From Limnohabitans sp. WS1 (lineage in GTDB: Bacteria; Pseudomonadota; Gammaproteobacteria; Burkholderiales; Burkholderiaceae_C): a stretch of DNA of 64,000 nt. The stretch covers positions 186,001-250,000 of the forward strand of contig NZ_NERU01000002.1 in assembly GCF_003063265.1 (NCBI RefSeq). Reading direction: 5' to 3'. Both the position numbers and the translations under genes were made by a program. Below, piece by piece: positions 7,340 through 15,380 of this stretch (the first letter of the stretch is position 1; every line of letters starts with the position of its first letter). The notes under the pieces were generated by a model, which saw only the letters and a program-made list of their open reading frames with translations, searched no databases and was not told the origin of the DNA.

Positions 7340-9565
7340 ATGTCACACCACGATCACGACCCCATTCACAACACCTCAAACAACCCCCATTTCCAGGACG
7401 TCCTGAACCAGTCCCTGCAAAACCCGATGCGCCGCGGTTTGCTGCGTGGTGGTCTGGGCTTGGCGGGTCTGGCCATGTTGCCCGGTTGCGCCACTTTGAC
7501 TTCGGGCATGGCCGCTGCGCCCCGGGCGCTGGGTTTTCCTTCTGTCGAAAAAAGCCTGCTTGACAATGTGATGCTGCCGCCCGGCTACCAATACAGCGTG
7601 CTGCATGCCACAGGCGATGCGCTGGACTCGGCCTTGGCTGCTTACTCGAACAAGGGCACAGAAGCAGACGACTGGTCACGTCGCGTGGGCGATCACCACG
7701 ATGGCATGGACATTTATTACATCGACGCCAACGGCCGTTATTCCGAAAAGGAAACCGGCCGCGCCGTGCTGTGTGTAAACCACGAAAGTTCAGCCGACGC
7801 GCATTTCATGCACCCCAACGGCCAAACGTCCAATGGCGTGGCTGGCAAAAAGTTTACGCAGTTTGGTGACTGGGACTTGGGCACCCGCCCCGAGTTGGAA
7901 GTGCTCAAAGAGATCAACCACCACGGCGTGTCGGTGGTCGAGATCGTCAAAACACCACAAGGCTGGCGCATCAAGCAAGACTCGCCGCTGAACCGCCGCA
8001 TCACCGCACAAACGCCTGTGCGCATCAGCGGCCCCCGCGCCCACATTGAGGCGATTCGCAGCTTCATGGTCACCCGCTGGGACACGGCGGGTGCCATGGC
8101 GCGTGGCACTCTGAACAACTGCGGTCATGGCAAAACGCCATGGGGCACTTATTTGGGCTGCGAAGAAAACTGGGCCTATTACTTTCAGACGATGGCCAAT
8201 GGGGCTGCATTGCCGGCCAAAGAAATGGCCGCACGCAAGCGCTATGGCGTGCCCTCATCGGCTCCAGCAGCAGGCGCCAAACAAGCGCCAAGCCAGGGCT
8301 GGCACACCGTCTCGACCACCGACGACCGTTTTGTCCGTTGGAACTTGGCTGCCACTGGCGCCAACGCAGAGAAAGACTTCCGCAACGAAGCCAACACTTT
8401 TGGCTTCAACGTCGAAATCGATCCCTTGTCACCCAACTCCACACCCGCCAAGCGCGTGGCCATGGGCCGCTTCGCGCACGAAGCCGCTGTGTGCAGCCTG
8501 CCTGTGGCCGGTCAGCCATTGGCGTTTTACATGGGTTGTGATGCCCGCAACGAATACATCTACAAGTTTGTGAGCAGCGCGGTGTGGGACCCCCGCGATG
8601 TGGGTGGTGGCTTGGTGGCCGGTGACAAGTACTTGAGCGAAGGCAAGCTGTACGCCGCCCGCTTTGACGCCACAGGGCAAGGCGAGTGGCTGGAGCTGAC
8701 CATCGATGACCCGCGCATTGCCAACCACAGTGCCTACAAGTTCGCCAATCAGGGCGATGTGTACATCAACGCACGCTTTGCAGCAGACGCTGTGGGCGCG
8801 ACCAAGATGGACCGTCCGGAGTGGGGTGCGGTCAACTACCGCAATGGCGAGGTGTACTTTGCGCTGACCAACAACAGCGCGGCCAACCGCACGCCTACCA
8901 AAGTGGACGCTGCCAACCCACGCGCTTACATGGACATGGACGGCAAAAAAGGCACGGGCAACCCGCATGGCCACATCATCCGCTTCAAAGAGCCTGGCCA
9001 CCAAGCTTCGGCCAAGACCTTTGCCTGGGACATCTTCTTGTTCGGCGCTGAGGAAGACTCGGGCGATGCCAACCTGTCGGGCCTGACCGCCAAGAATTCG
9101 TTCTCATCGCCAGACGGCTTGTGGTTCAGCAAGGCCACCGGCATTTGCTGGATTCAAACCGACGACGGCGCTTTCACCGACGAGACCAACTGCATGATGC
9201 TGGCCGCCATTCCGGGCCAGGTGGGCGACGGCGGCAAAGTGACCGTGAAAAACAAGATGGTGGTGGGGGGCGCTGAACAAACCGGCACTCAGGAAACATT
9301 CTTGGGCGCTGCCTTGGGCGACGCCAAGTTGCGCCGTTTTCTGGTGGCACCCCAAGGTGCAGAAGTCACCGGGATCACCGAGACCGCCGATGGCTGCACC
9401 TTGTTTGTCAACATCCAGCATCCTGGTGAATTGTCCAAGCCTTTGGCTTCGGGCTCGGCGCCCCAAAGCATGTGGCCAGGCAACGCAGGCTATGGCCCAC
9501 AAGGCCGCCCACGTTCGGCGACCATCGTGATCACCCGCACAGATGGTGGGGTGATCGGGCTGTAA
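7340..9565 (+). CDS. phoX: PhoX-family alkaline phosphatase, Tat-exported (copy 1)
   Basis: A 741-residue DUF839/PhoX protein, a Ca/Fe-dependent phosphomonoesterase that frees phosphate from organic esters outside the cytoplasm. The N-terminus has a twin-arginine export signal (MRRGLLRGGLGLAGLAML) ending in LPGC, so a Tat-exported lipoprotein is possible. Family blocks are GDHHDGMDIY, NCGHGKTPWGTYLGCEEN, GRFAHEAAV, ATKMDRPEWG, SSPDGLWF, EVTGITETADG, NIQHPGE and the terminal TRTDGGVIG. It starts 140 bp after a candidate Pho box. A paralogue lies at 12740-14704; this copy is longer because of insertions, for example around residues 290-320 (PSSAPAAGAKQAPSQ). Confidence 0.95.
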   Translation: MSHHDHDPIHNTSNNPHFQDVLNQSLQNPMRRGLLRGGLGLAGLAMLPGCATLTSGMAAAPRALGFPSVEKSLLDNVMLPPGYQYSVLHATGDALDSALAAYSNKGTEADDWSRRVGDHHDGMDIYYIDANGRYSEKETGRAVLCVNHESSADAHFMHPNGQTSNGVAGKKFTQFGDWDLGTRPELEVLKEINHHGVSVVEIVKTPQGWRIKQDSPLNRRITAQTPVRISGPRAHIEAIRSFMVTRWDTAGAMARGTLNNCGHGKTPWGTYLGCEENWAYYFQTMANGAALPAKEMAARKRYGVPSSAPAAGAKQAPSQGWHTVSTTDDRFVRWNLAATGANAEKDFRNEANTFGFNVEIDPLSPNSTPAKRVAMGRFAHEAAVCSLPVAGQPLAFYMGCDARNEYIYKFVSSAVWDPRDVGGGLVAGDKYLSEGKLYAARFDATGQGEWLELTIDDPRIANHSAYKFANQGDVYINARFAADAVGATKMDRPEWGAVNYRNGEVYFALTNNSAANRTPTKVDAANPRAYMDMDGKKGTGNPHGHIIRFKEPGHQASAKTFAWDIFLFGAEEDSGDANLSGLTAKNSFSSPDGLWFSKATGICWIQTDDGAFTDETNCMMLAAIPGQVGDGGKVTVKNKMVVGGAEQTGTQETFLGAALGDAKLRRFLVAPQGAEVTGITETADGCTLFVNIQHPGELSKPLASGSAPQSMWPGNAGYGPQGRPRSATIVITRTDGGVIGL

Positions 9566-9583
9566 AGCCCGGGGGCCAAGTGT

Positions 9584-10135
9584 TCAAAGCAAGCGAGGAA
9601 TGGCCTCGACATCCTCGGCGAACATTTGGCCCTTTTCAGCCAGCAGTACTTTGTGCTGGCTGTCCATCAAGAGCGTGATGGGCAAGCCCTTGGGTTTGGG
9701 AAATTGTTTGCGCCACTCGGGGCTGGCCCAAGCCGAGGGAAAGTTGTAGCCGCGCTTTTGCAAATACGCCAGTGCGTCTTCGGGCTTTTTGTCGATGGAC
9801 AAGGCCAGCATGCGCAGGCCCCGGCTTTTTTGTGCTTGCCACAAGCCCTGCATGCTGGGGCTTTGCAGGGCGCAAAAAGGGCAGGTGCTGGACCACCAAT
9901 ACAACAGCAAAGGCTGGCGTTCGTGTTGAAAGTCTTGGCCAGTGAGCAAACGTATGGACGGCACTTTCAAAACATCGCCCACTCGTGGCATGGCAGGTGC
10001 CACGGCTTCCAGAGCGGCTTCGGAGGGGCTTTGGGCCTGAACACTGGCCCAAGGCCACAGTGCACCCAGACTCAAGCCCAGGGTCACTTGTCTGCGTGTT
10101 TGAAAAGCCATTGTCAATTCATGTGGAGCCATCAT
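9584..10135 (-). CDS. TlpA/AhpC-type thiol-disulfide redoxin, exported
   Basis: A protein of up to 183 residues with a thioredoxin fold. The CPFC active site sits in YWWSSTCPFCALQSPSM, and the cis-proline region is in KGLPITLLMDSQHKV. An N-terminal signal (TRRQVTLGLSLGALWPWASVQAQ) predicts periplasmic location; the two arginines could route it through Tat. It probably reduces or guards thiols of exported or cytochrome proteins, substrate unknown. ATG codons at 10135, 10132 and 10111 are all possible; 10111 gives the most compact signal peptide and none has a clear ribosome binding site. It is convergent with phoX1, 18 bp away. Confidence 0.82.
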   Translation of the reverse strand: MMAPHELTMAFQTRRQVTLGLSLGALWPWASVQAQSPSEAALEAVAPAMPRVGDVLKVPSIRLLTGQDFQHERQPLLLYWWSSTCPFCALQSPSMQGLWQAQKSRGLRMLALSIDKKPEDALAYLQKRGYNFPSAWASPEWRKQFPKPKGLPITLLMDSQHKVLLAEKGQMFAEDVEAIPRLL

Positions 10136-10178
10136 GGAGGACTTGATTGTGCCCCATGGTGCCCTGGTGAGCCCAAGT

Positions 10179-10808
10179 TCAGTTCATCGCCAAAGTCAGC
10201 AGCGCCTGCTCCACATCCTGAGACGCTTTTTTGAGGTGCGGGTTGCTGGACTCGCTGCCGGCGCGGCCCACATCCAAGTCAGCTTGAAAGCCATCACGCT
10301 CTGGCCAGACGGCGTTGAGCATGTCAAAACCCGCATCGGCAATGGTGGCTTCGGCTTGTTCGAGCAGGCGTTCCGAACGCCCGGTTTTGGACAACACAAT
10401 GACGATCTTGTTGCTCACGGAACGGGTTTTGGCCAGCTTGCGTGCCAAAGCCAGAGTAGGGCGAAGATCGTCCATGGAGGTGCCCGTGGGCAAGAACACC
10501 ACGTCACTTTCTCGGCTGACATCGGCGGTCAACTCATCGGCCAAGCCTCGCGTGTCCACCACCACCAGGTCGTAACCTGTCAATGTTTTGCGCAATTTCT
10601 TCATGTTGTTGAAGGCGCGGGCTTCAATTTCAGGCTCGATGCCATGACGCAGCCGCAGGGCACCCCACTCCACGCAGGTGAGTTGCTCCAGATCAAAGTC
10701 ACCAATCAGCACTTTGTGTTGTGCACGGGCCGCTGCCACGGCCAAAACACGGGCCAAAGTGCTTTTACCGACACCGCCTTTTTGTCCTACAAATGAAGCA
10801 ATTCGCAT
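10179..10808 (-). CDS. Orphan ParA/MinD-type ATPase
   Basis: A 209-residue P-loop ATPase with a deviant Walker A, GQKGGVGKST (residues 8-17), the Walker A' segment KVLIGDFDLEQLT and the Walker B stretch YDLVVVDTRG. It is close in size to the small ParA proteins that position plasmids, chemoreceptors or carboxysomes. No parB gene or centromere-like repeat array is seen beside it. The only obvious partner is the small gene directly upstream, so a two-gene positioning module is the likeliest reading. Its cargo is unknown. Confidence 0.88.
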   Translation of the reverse strand: MRIASFVGQKGGVGKSTLARVLAVAAARAQHKVLIGDFDLEQLTCVEWGALRLRHGIEPEIEARAFNNMKKLRKTLTGYDLVVVDTRGLADELTADVSRESDVVFLPTGTSMDDLRPTLALARKLAKTRSVSNKIVIVLSKTGRSERLLEQAEATIADAGFDMLNAVWPERDGFQADLDVGRAGSESSNPHLKKASQDVEQALLTLAMN

Positions 10809-10842
10809 GAATCAATTCCTGACTTTTAAAAATGGCAATTTC

Positions 10843-11118
10843 TCAGGCCTCGGACTTCTTTGCTTGAGGTTTGTTCATCTCTAATGCTTGCATGGCCACA
10901 TCGAATGTTTTGGCTTTGCCCATGTAATAGCGATCAAGCCGCCACTCTTGCAAGATGTCCATGGCCAGTTGGAAATCTGAGGTGTCCAGTTTATACAGAT
11001 CCTTGAGCGAGACATCCACTTCGTCGACCAGGGAAGAAATCAACTGGGCAAAAATTTGAGCCGTGGGGGTCAAGGGGTCATGTGCAATGACTTGTCGGAC
11101 TTTTTTGATGGCGCGCAT
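10843..11118 (-). CDS. Small conserved-looking protein upstream of ParA
   Basis: A 91-residue charged, mostly helical protein (MRAIKKVRQVIAHDPLTPTA...). It has a Lys-rich tail (KPQAKKSEA) and a central acidic helix (SSLVDEVDVSLKDLYKL). I do not recognise a family. It ends 34 bp before the ParA start on the same strand, so the two are probably co-transcribed. A small basic/acidic partner before a ParA is often an adaptor or ParB substitute; that role is inferred from position only. The ATG at 11118 is preferred to a TTG at 11151. Confidence 0.6.
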   Translation of the reverse strand: MRAIKKVRQVIAHDPLTPTAQIFAQLISSLVDEVDVSLKDLYKLDTSDFQLAMDILQEWRLDRYYMGKAKTFDVAMQALEMNKPQAKKSEA

Positions 11119-11284
11119 TGTTAAATTCAAAAAATTCAATTTTGAATGCAACGATTAGTTCATTTGTGAAATTTTTATGAAGAGTGTGTGGCAGTAAAAG
11201 TTCAGTTTCATGAAACCGTCTGCAAGATCACAGGATGAGCTTTGGTCATACCCATGTCATTCGCATCGGGCAAGCTCAACAGCC

Positions 11285-12403
11285 ATGCCACATGATGTCC
11301 AGCTCATATATTTCAATGCCGGAGGCGGGCACCGTTCTGCCGCCCTGGCGTTGCAGGAAGTCATCGCCCTGGCGCACCCTGACTGGGCGGTGACGCTGGT
11401 GAACCTGTTTGAGGTGATTGACTCTGACCGGTACTACCAAAAATTGACAGGCTTTGCGCCAGAAGACCTGTACAACCTGCGTCTCAAACGGGGTTGGACG
11501 CGAGGCCTGGCCACCGAGCTCAAGCTTTTTCAAGCCATGATTCGGCTGACTTTGCCCAAGCTCAAAAAGAAGATGCAATCGTTCTGGCACAAGACGCGCC
11601 CCCAGTTGGTGGTCTCGTTGGTACCCAATTTCAACAGGGTGATGTACGAGGCCTTGCGCGAAGAGTGGCCGGGCGTGCCCTATGTCACGGTTTTAACGGA
11701 CATGGCCGATTACCCTCCCAACTTCTGGATAGAGCCCAACCAAGGCCAGTTCATCATCTGCGGGACAGAGTTTGCGGCATCTCAGGCCGCAAGCTTGGGT
11801 TATGACGCCGACGCCATCATTCGGACATCCGGAATGATTTTGCGCCCCAGCTTCTACAGCAAGCCATGCGTAGACAAGCCCAAGCGTTTCGCTCAATGGG
11901 GCCTGGACCCCCATCGCCCCACGGGCTTGGTGATGTTTGGCGGTCATGGCTCGAAGGACATGCTCAAAATTGCCAAGGCTTTGCCAAATCAGCAACTGAT
12001 TTTTGTGGCGGGGCACAACATCGCTTTGGCCCAGAAAATGGCGGCGCAATCGGTCTCGTCTTTGCACCTTGTGTTGGGCTTTACCAAGGACATTGACCAG
12101 TTGATGCAACTGAGTGACTACTTCGTGGGCAAGCCTGGCCCGGGCAGTTTGAGTGAGGCGGTTCACATGGGGTTGCCCGTCATCACCTTCCGTAATACCG
12201 CCACCATGCCGCAAGAGCGTTACAACACGACATGGGTAGAAGAGAACCAACTGGGTAAGGTCATTGCATCGGTCAGTGAGTTGCCGGGTGCTGTGGATGC
12301 GCTGTTGAGCGAACAGCCCAAATACCATCGCCATGTTCAACAAATGAACAACCAGGCGGTGTTCGAAGTGGTCGATGCCTTGGGGGCGATCAAGGCGGGT
12401 TGA
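11285..12403 (+). CDS. MGDG-synthase-like glycosyltransferase (GT28 type)
   Basis: A 372-residue glycosyltransferase. The N-terminal half matches the MGDG-synthase domain: LIYFNAGGGHRSAALALQEV near the start and VTVLTDMADYPPNFWIEP in the middle. The C-terminal half is a nucleotide-sugar domain like GT28/MurG (MFGGHGSKDML and GKPGPGSLSEAVHMGLPVI). Members add galactose, glucose or similar sugars to diacylglycerol. In a Pho-rich neighbourhood this suggests glycolipid synthesis to spare phospholipid phosphate; this is inference. The ATG at 11285 opens directly onto the conserved domain. An in-frame ATG at 11210 would add 25 unconserved residues. Confidence 0.82.
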   Translation: MPHDVQLIYFNAGGGHRSAALALQEVIALAHPDWAVTLVNLFEVIDSDRYYQKLTGFAPEDLYNLRLKRGWTRGLATELKLFQAMIRLTLPKLKKKMQSFWHKTRPQLVVSLVPNFNRVMYEALREEWPGVPYVTVLTDMADYPPNFWIEPNQGQFIICGTEFAASQAASLGYDADAIIRTSGMILRPSFYSKPCVDKPKRFAQWGLDPHRPTGLVMFGGHGSKDMLKIAKALPNQQLIFVAGHNIALAQKMAAQSVSSLHLVLGFTKDIDQLMQLSDYFVGKPGPGSLSEAVHMGLPVITFRNTATMPQERYNTTWVEENQLGKVIASVSELPGAVDALLSEQPKYHRHVQQMNNQAVFEVVDALGAIKAG

Positions 12404-12739
12404 GCTGGCCTTATGGGGTAGGTGCTTGACCAGTGCACATTCGAAAAACACGATCATGACCTGGCACATTAGCGCGTGTGGCCAGCGCTGAATCGCCCAG
12501 CTGTTGGTTCCGAACTGAAGCAGGGTTCCAGATCGTTGGGGTTAACTCAACTCGGTGTCCACCATGCTTTGTCAAACCGTCGAGGACTGCCACGTCAATG
12601 AATGAGCCACCACAGGCTCATGGTTTGCATGATCCATGAAGCAGTTGCTTCCTTTAAAACAGCCGCATTAAAGCTCGAAAAATACATCCAAAGGCTCCGC
12701 TAAAGCGGAGCCTTTGGGTTTTGCTAGCTGTCCCTAGGA
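12404..12739. other. Gene-free intergenic stretch
   Basis: A region of 336 bp between two convergent genes. I see no convincing coding sequence, RNA gene or mobile-element end in it. The only clear element is the hairpin at 12690-12715. A 60-codon minus-strand frame exists (12411-12593) but has no recognisable features or start signals. Confidence 0.6.
12690..12715. terminator. Likely bidirectional terminator between glycosyltransferase and phoX2
   Basis: A perfect 11-bp stem (AAAGGCTCCGC / GCGGAGCCTTT) with a TAAA loop. It is followed on the plus strand by a short T-containing run (GGGTTTTG). It sits between the ends of two convergent genes, where a shared terminator is expected. The T-tracts are modest on both sides. 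Confidence 0.7.
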
Positions 12740-14704
12740 TCAGGTACCAATCACGCCACCATCATTTTTAGTGATGATCACTGTGGCAGAGCGTGGCATG
12801 TTGGTGCCGCCATCTGGCCAAGTACTTCCACCGTTGCCGTTTTCGCCAGGGTGCTGGATGTTGATGAACAAGGTTTTGCTGTCAGGGGTGAAGGCCAAAC
12901 CTGTCACCTCGCACTGCTTTGGGCCCACCAGGAAACGTCGAATTTCTTTGCTCACAGGGTCTGCCGCCAGCATGGAATTATTGCCTTGGTTGGCGTAGTT
13001 ACCTAAGCCGGTGTGGTTGCCGTCGGTCTGGATCCAAAGGCGGCCGAACTTGTCAAATCCCAAGCCATCTGGGCTGTTGAAGGTGTTGTCAGCGGTCACA
13101 TTGCTGGAGCCTGCTTTCGTTGTGCCAGGGTTGCCAGGCACTGTGGGGTTACCAGCCAACACAAAGATATCCCAGTCGAAGGTCATGGCCGCTGCGTCAC
13201 CCCCCGTCTCACGCCAGCGAACGATTTGACCGTAGATGTTGCTGGTTCGTGGGTTGGCTTCATCTGCAGTGGTGCGGCCTGAGTTGTTGGTCAGCGTGAC
13301 ATAGACCTCGCCAGACGTTGGGTGCACCGTGACCCACTCAGGGCGGTCCATTTTGGTGGCGCCGACGGCATCACCAGCCAAACGGGCGTTGATCAAAACA
13401 TCTGCTTGGTTGGCAAAGGTGTAGGCGGTGTAAGAGCCAGGAATGTTGCTGAGTTTCAGCTCCACCCATTCGCCTGTGCCCATGAAGTCGCCAGCCGTTG
13501 CGCCGTTGCCAAATTTGGCCACATAGAGCTTGCCGCTGTCTAACAAGTTGGCATTGGCGCGTTGATTGCCTTCAACATACTTTTCAGTTGAAATAAATTT
13601 GTAGATGTAGTCGTTGACTTGGTCATCGCCCATGTACACCACAACGCGCTTGTCTTTGGTGAAAGCATAGGCGGCGTTTTCGTGCTTGAAACGACCCAGT
13701 GCGGTGCGTTTTTTGGGCTTTGAAGTGGCATCAAAGGGGTCAATTTCAACGATCCAGCCGTGACGGTTGGATTCGTTGGGTTCTTTCTTGTAGTCGAAAC
13801 GATCGATTTGTGTTTCCCATGCGTAGCCTGATGTGCCTGCCGTGATGCCATAGCGCTTCATGGACACATTGCGTCCATCTTCAGTGGGTGCAACGGTGGT
13901 GCCAAAATTGTTGTTGAAGTTTTCTTCACACGTCAAATAAGTGCCCCAAGGCGTGAAGCCGTTGCCGCAGTTGTTGAAGGTGCCCAGCACTTCGGTGCCT
14001 GTGGTGTCCACGCTGGTCTGGAGCTTGGCATCGCCTGCGGCGGGGCCTGTCAGTTGCATGGGTGTGGCCGCGGTGATGCGACGGTTGTAGGCGGAGTCCT
14101 TGACCACGTTCCACTTATTGGCATTGTCTTTCTTGATGTGAATGACAGAGCAGCCCCATGAGTTGATGGCTTTGTTCACGCGCTCCAGTGTGTTGGCAGG
14201 GGCTGGCGTTGGGCCAAACAAGGTCAGGTAATCTGTAAATGTTGGTGACAGTGTCGTGTTGTATTCATGGTTCATGACCAGCAGACCTTCTGTGCTGGAT
14301 GTGCCATCAATCGCGAAAAAGTGGATGCCGTCGTGGTTGTCACCAACTTGGCGTGCTTGGTCAGCTGCAGTTTCGCTGCCAATACCGCTCCAAGTCGAGC
14401 CAGCACCTGTAGAGAACAAAGGTGTGCCCCAAGGGACAAAAGTGGTGGCCGTGTAGCCTTCAGCCACTGTCACAGTGTCAAGGCCGTTGGCTGCGACGGC
14501 TTTGAAACCCAATAATGAAGCTGTGGGGGTGTCGGTGCCGCCGCATCCAGCGAGAGGGCCAGCCAAGAAAGCTGCAACCGCAGCGCCACTGCCAAATTTC
14601 AGGAAGCCACGACGGCCTACTGCACGATTCACAACGGATTGGAAGTGCTCGTTTTGCGAGATGTTGGTTGGCAAATCTTCACTGTCAATCGACCTAATAT
14701 CCAT
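12740..14704 (-). CDS. phoX: PhoX-family alkaline phosphatase, Tat-exported (copy 2)
   Basis: A 654-residue PhoX/DUF839 phosphatase. The N-terminal Tat signal is GRRGFLKFGSGAAVAAFLAG, followed by PLAGC, a lipobox-like site, so it may be lipid-anchored. Catalytic-region blocks are VGDNHDGIHFF, NHEYNTTLS, NNCGNGFTPWGTYLTCEEN, GRFKHENAAY, ATKMDRPEWVTV, NSPDGLGFDKFGRLWIQTDG, CEVTGLAFTPD, NIQHPGE and the terminal DGGVIGT. It is more compact than phoX1 and clearly diverged from it, so this is an old duplication or a separate acquisition. Just upstream is a Pho-box-like repeat (14757-14774). It probably supplies phosphate to PstSCAB encoded next door. Confidence 0.95.
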   Translation of the reverse strand: MDIRSIDSEDLPTNISQNEHFQSVVNRAVGRRGFLKFGSGAAVAAFLAGPLAGCGGTDTPTASLLGFKAVAANGLDTVTVAEGYTATTFVPWGTPLFSTGAGSTWSGIGSETAADQARQVGDNHDGIHFFAIDGTSSTEGLLVMNHEYNTTLSPTFTDYLTLFGPTPAPANTLERVNKAINSWGCSVIHIKKDNANKWNVVKDSAYNRRITAATPMQLTGPAAGDAKLQTSVDTTGTEVLGTFNNCGNGFTPWGTYLTCEENFNNNFGTTVAPTEDGRNVSMKRYGITAGTSGYAWETQIDRFDYKKEPNESNRHGWIVEIDPFDATSKPKKRTALGRFKHENAAYAFTKDKRVVVYMGDDQVNDYIYKFISTEKYVEGNQRANANLLDSGKLYVAKFGNGATAGDFMGTGEWVELKLSNIPGSYTAYTFANQADVLINARLAGDAVGATKMDRPEWVTVHPTSGEVYVTLTNNSGRTTADEANPRTSNIYGQIVRWRETGGDAAAMTFDWDIFVLAGNPTVPGNPGTTKAGSSNVTADNTFNSPDGLGFDKFGRLWIQTDGNHTGLGNYANQGNNSMLAADPVSKEIRRFLVGPKQCEVTGLAFTPDSKTLFINIQHPGENGNGGSTWPDGGTNMPRSATVIITKNDGGVIGT

Positions 14705-14756
14705 GATGCAAGCTCCAGAAATTCATGTTGAGAGGCTTGTATCTTTGCGGGTCAAT

Positions 14757-14774
14757 ATGAAGAAGTCATGACAC
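14757..14774 (-). promoter_or_regulatory. Candidate Pho box for phoX2
   Basis: On the minus strand the sequence reads GTGTCATGACTTCTTCAT: half-site GTGTCAT, spacer GACT, half-site TCTTCAT, in 11-bp phase. The first half-site differs from the E. coli CTGTCAT consensus at one base, the second at three. It lies 53-70 bp upstream of the phoX2 start. A 14-bp stretch of it (CATGACTTCTTCAT) recurs before the gene at 26704. Confidence 0.45.
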
Positions 14775-14856
14775 CTCAAATTTTTCTGCAAGTGAATGGA
14801 CAGTGATCCGCTAAGTCAACTTTATCGCGTCGATCATTCACTCACTTGATCGTTTT

Positions 14857-15141
14857 ATGCAGTTGGATGATCCCGAACTCTCGGCGCAGGAAATCAAAGC
14901 TCACGCGCAACCGCGAGCGCACCAACGTCATGTGGCTAAACCCGCCGCGGGAGAATTCGAGCTTGCCAGAAAGAATGGCGATGGCAGTTTCGAAAAAAAG
15001 GACAACTTTGTTGACAATCACCGTCCGGAGGGTTTGCACCTGGTGACAGCAGACAAGTCACCCCATGGCAAGCCCCTGCTGGTGGTGGGCCATGAGATCA
15101 GCGGCACGACGGTCATCTATCAGATCAATTTGAAATACTGA
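14857..15141 (+). pseudogene. C-terminal relic of a choice-of-anchor-I family protein
   Basis: The last 40 or so codons (about 15019-15138) encode HRPEGLHLVTADKSP followed by GKPLLVVGHEISGTTVIYQI. This is the characteristic C-terminal end of the secreted choice-of-anchor-I beta-propeller proteins, often annotated as phosphatase-like. Upstream of that the frame loses similarity, and an in-frame stop near 14813 blocks any longer protein. The body of the gene (several hundred residues) is absent; phoX2 occupies the space. I read it as a gene remnant left by deletion, not a working small protein. Its stop codon lies inside the first half-site of the pstS Pho box. Confidence 0.65.
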
Positions 15142-15166
15142 CGTCGAACTGACATTAAACTGACAT
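15138..15166 (+). promoter_or_regulatory. Triple Pho box upstream of pstS
   Basis: Three 7-bp half-sites in strict 11-bp phase: CTGACGT at 15138, CTGACAT at 15149 and CTGACAT at 15160, with 4-bp spacers CGAA and TAAA. The layout is that of PhoB operators. The half-site differs from the E. coli CTGTCAT at one position. It lies about 215 bp before the pstS start codon. Confidence 0.75.
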
Positions 15167-15280
15167 CCAGCGAATCGGGCGGCCGCTGCACTGCAGGGGT
15201 CGCCCTTTTGTGTGTGTTTGACCCCCCATGGAGTCAAGGGGTCGGCAGTGATTTAAAAACACCTTGTAAGAAGGGTTTGT

Positions 15281-15298
15281 TTGACACAAGAATGTCAC
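15281..15298 (+). promoter_or_regulatory. Possible second, pstS-proximal Pho box
   Basis: TTGACAC at 15281-15287 and ATGTCAC at 15292-15298 are 11 bp apart with spacer AAGA. It is about 85 bp before the pstS start, a more usual distance than the upstream triple repeat. The half-sites are less regular. Confidence 0.4.
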
Positions 15299-15380
15299 AA
15301 TTGACCGTTAAAGTGATGTCAGTCCCTGAGATCAACCGGCTCAGGTCACTTTGAACTCGCACCCTCAACCAGGAGTTGAT

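Noticed and set aside
12411..12593. 60-codon minus-strand frame as a small gene or transposase scrap
   Set aside because: No family resemblance, start signal or terminal repeats seen.
14842..15039. Small minus-strand gene in the phoX2-pstS interval
   Set aside because: The opposite strand carries recognisable choice-of-anchor-I sequence; this frame shows nothing and has no ribosome binding site.
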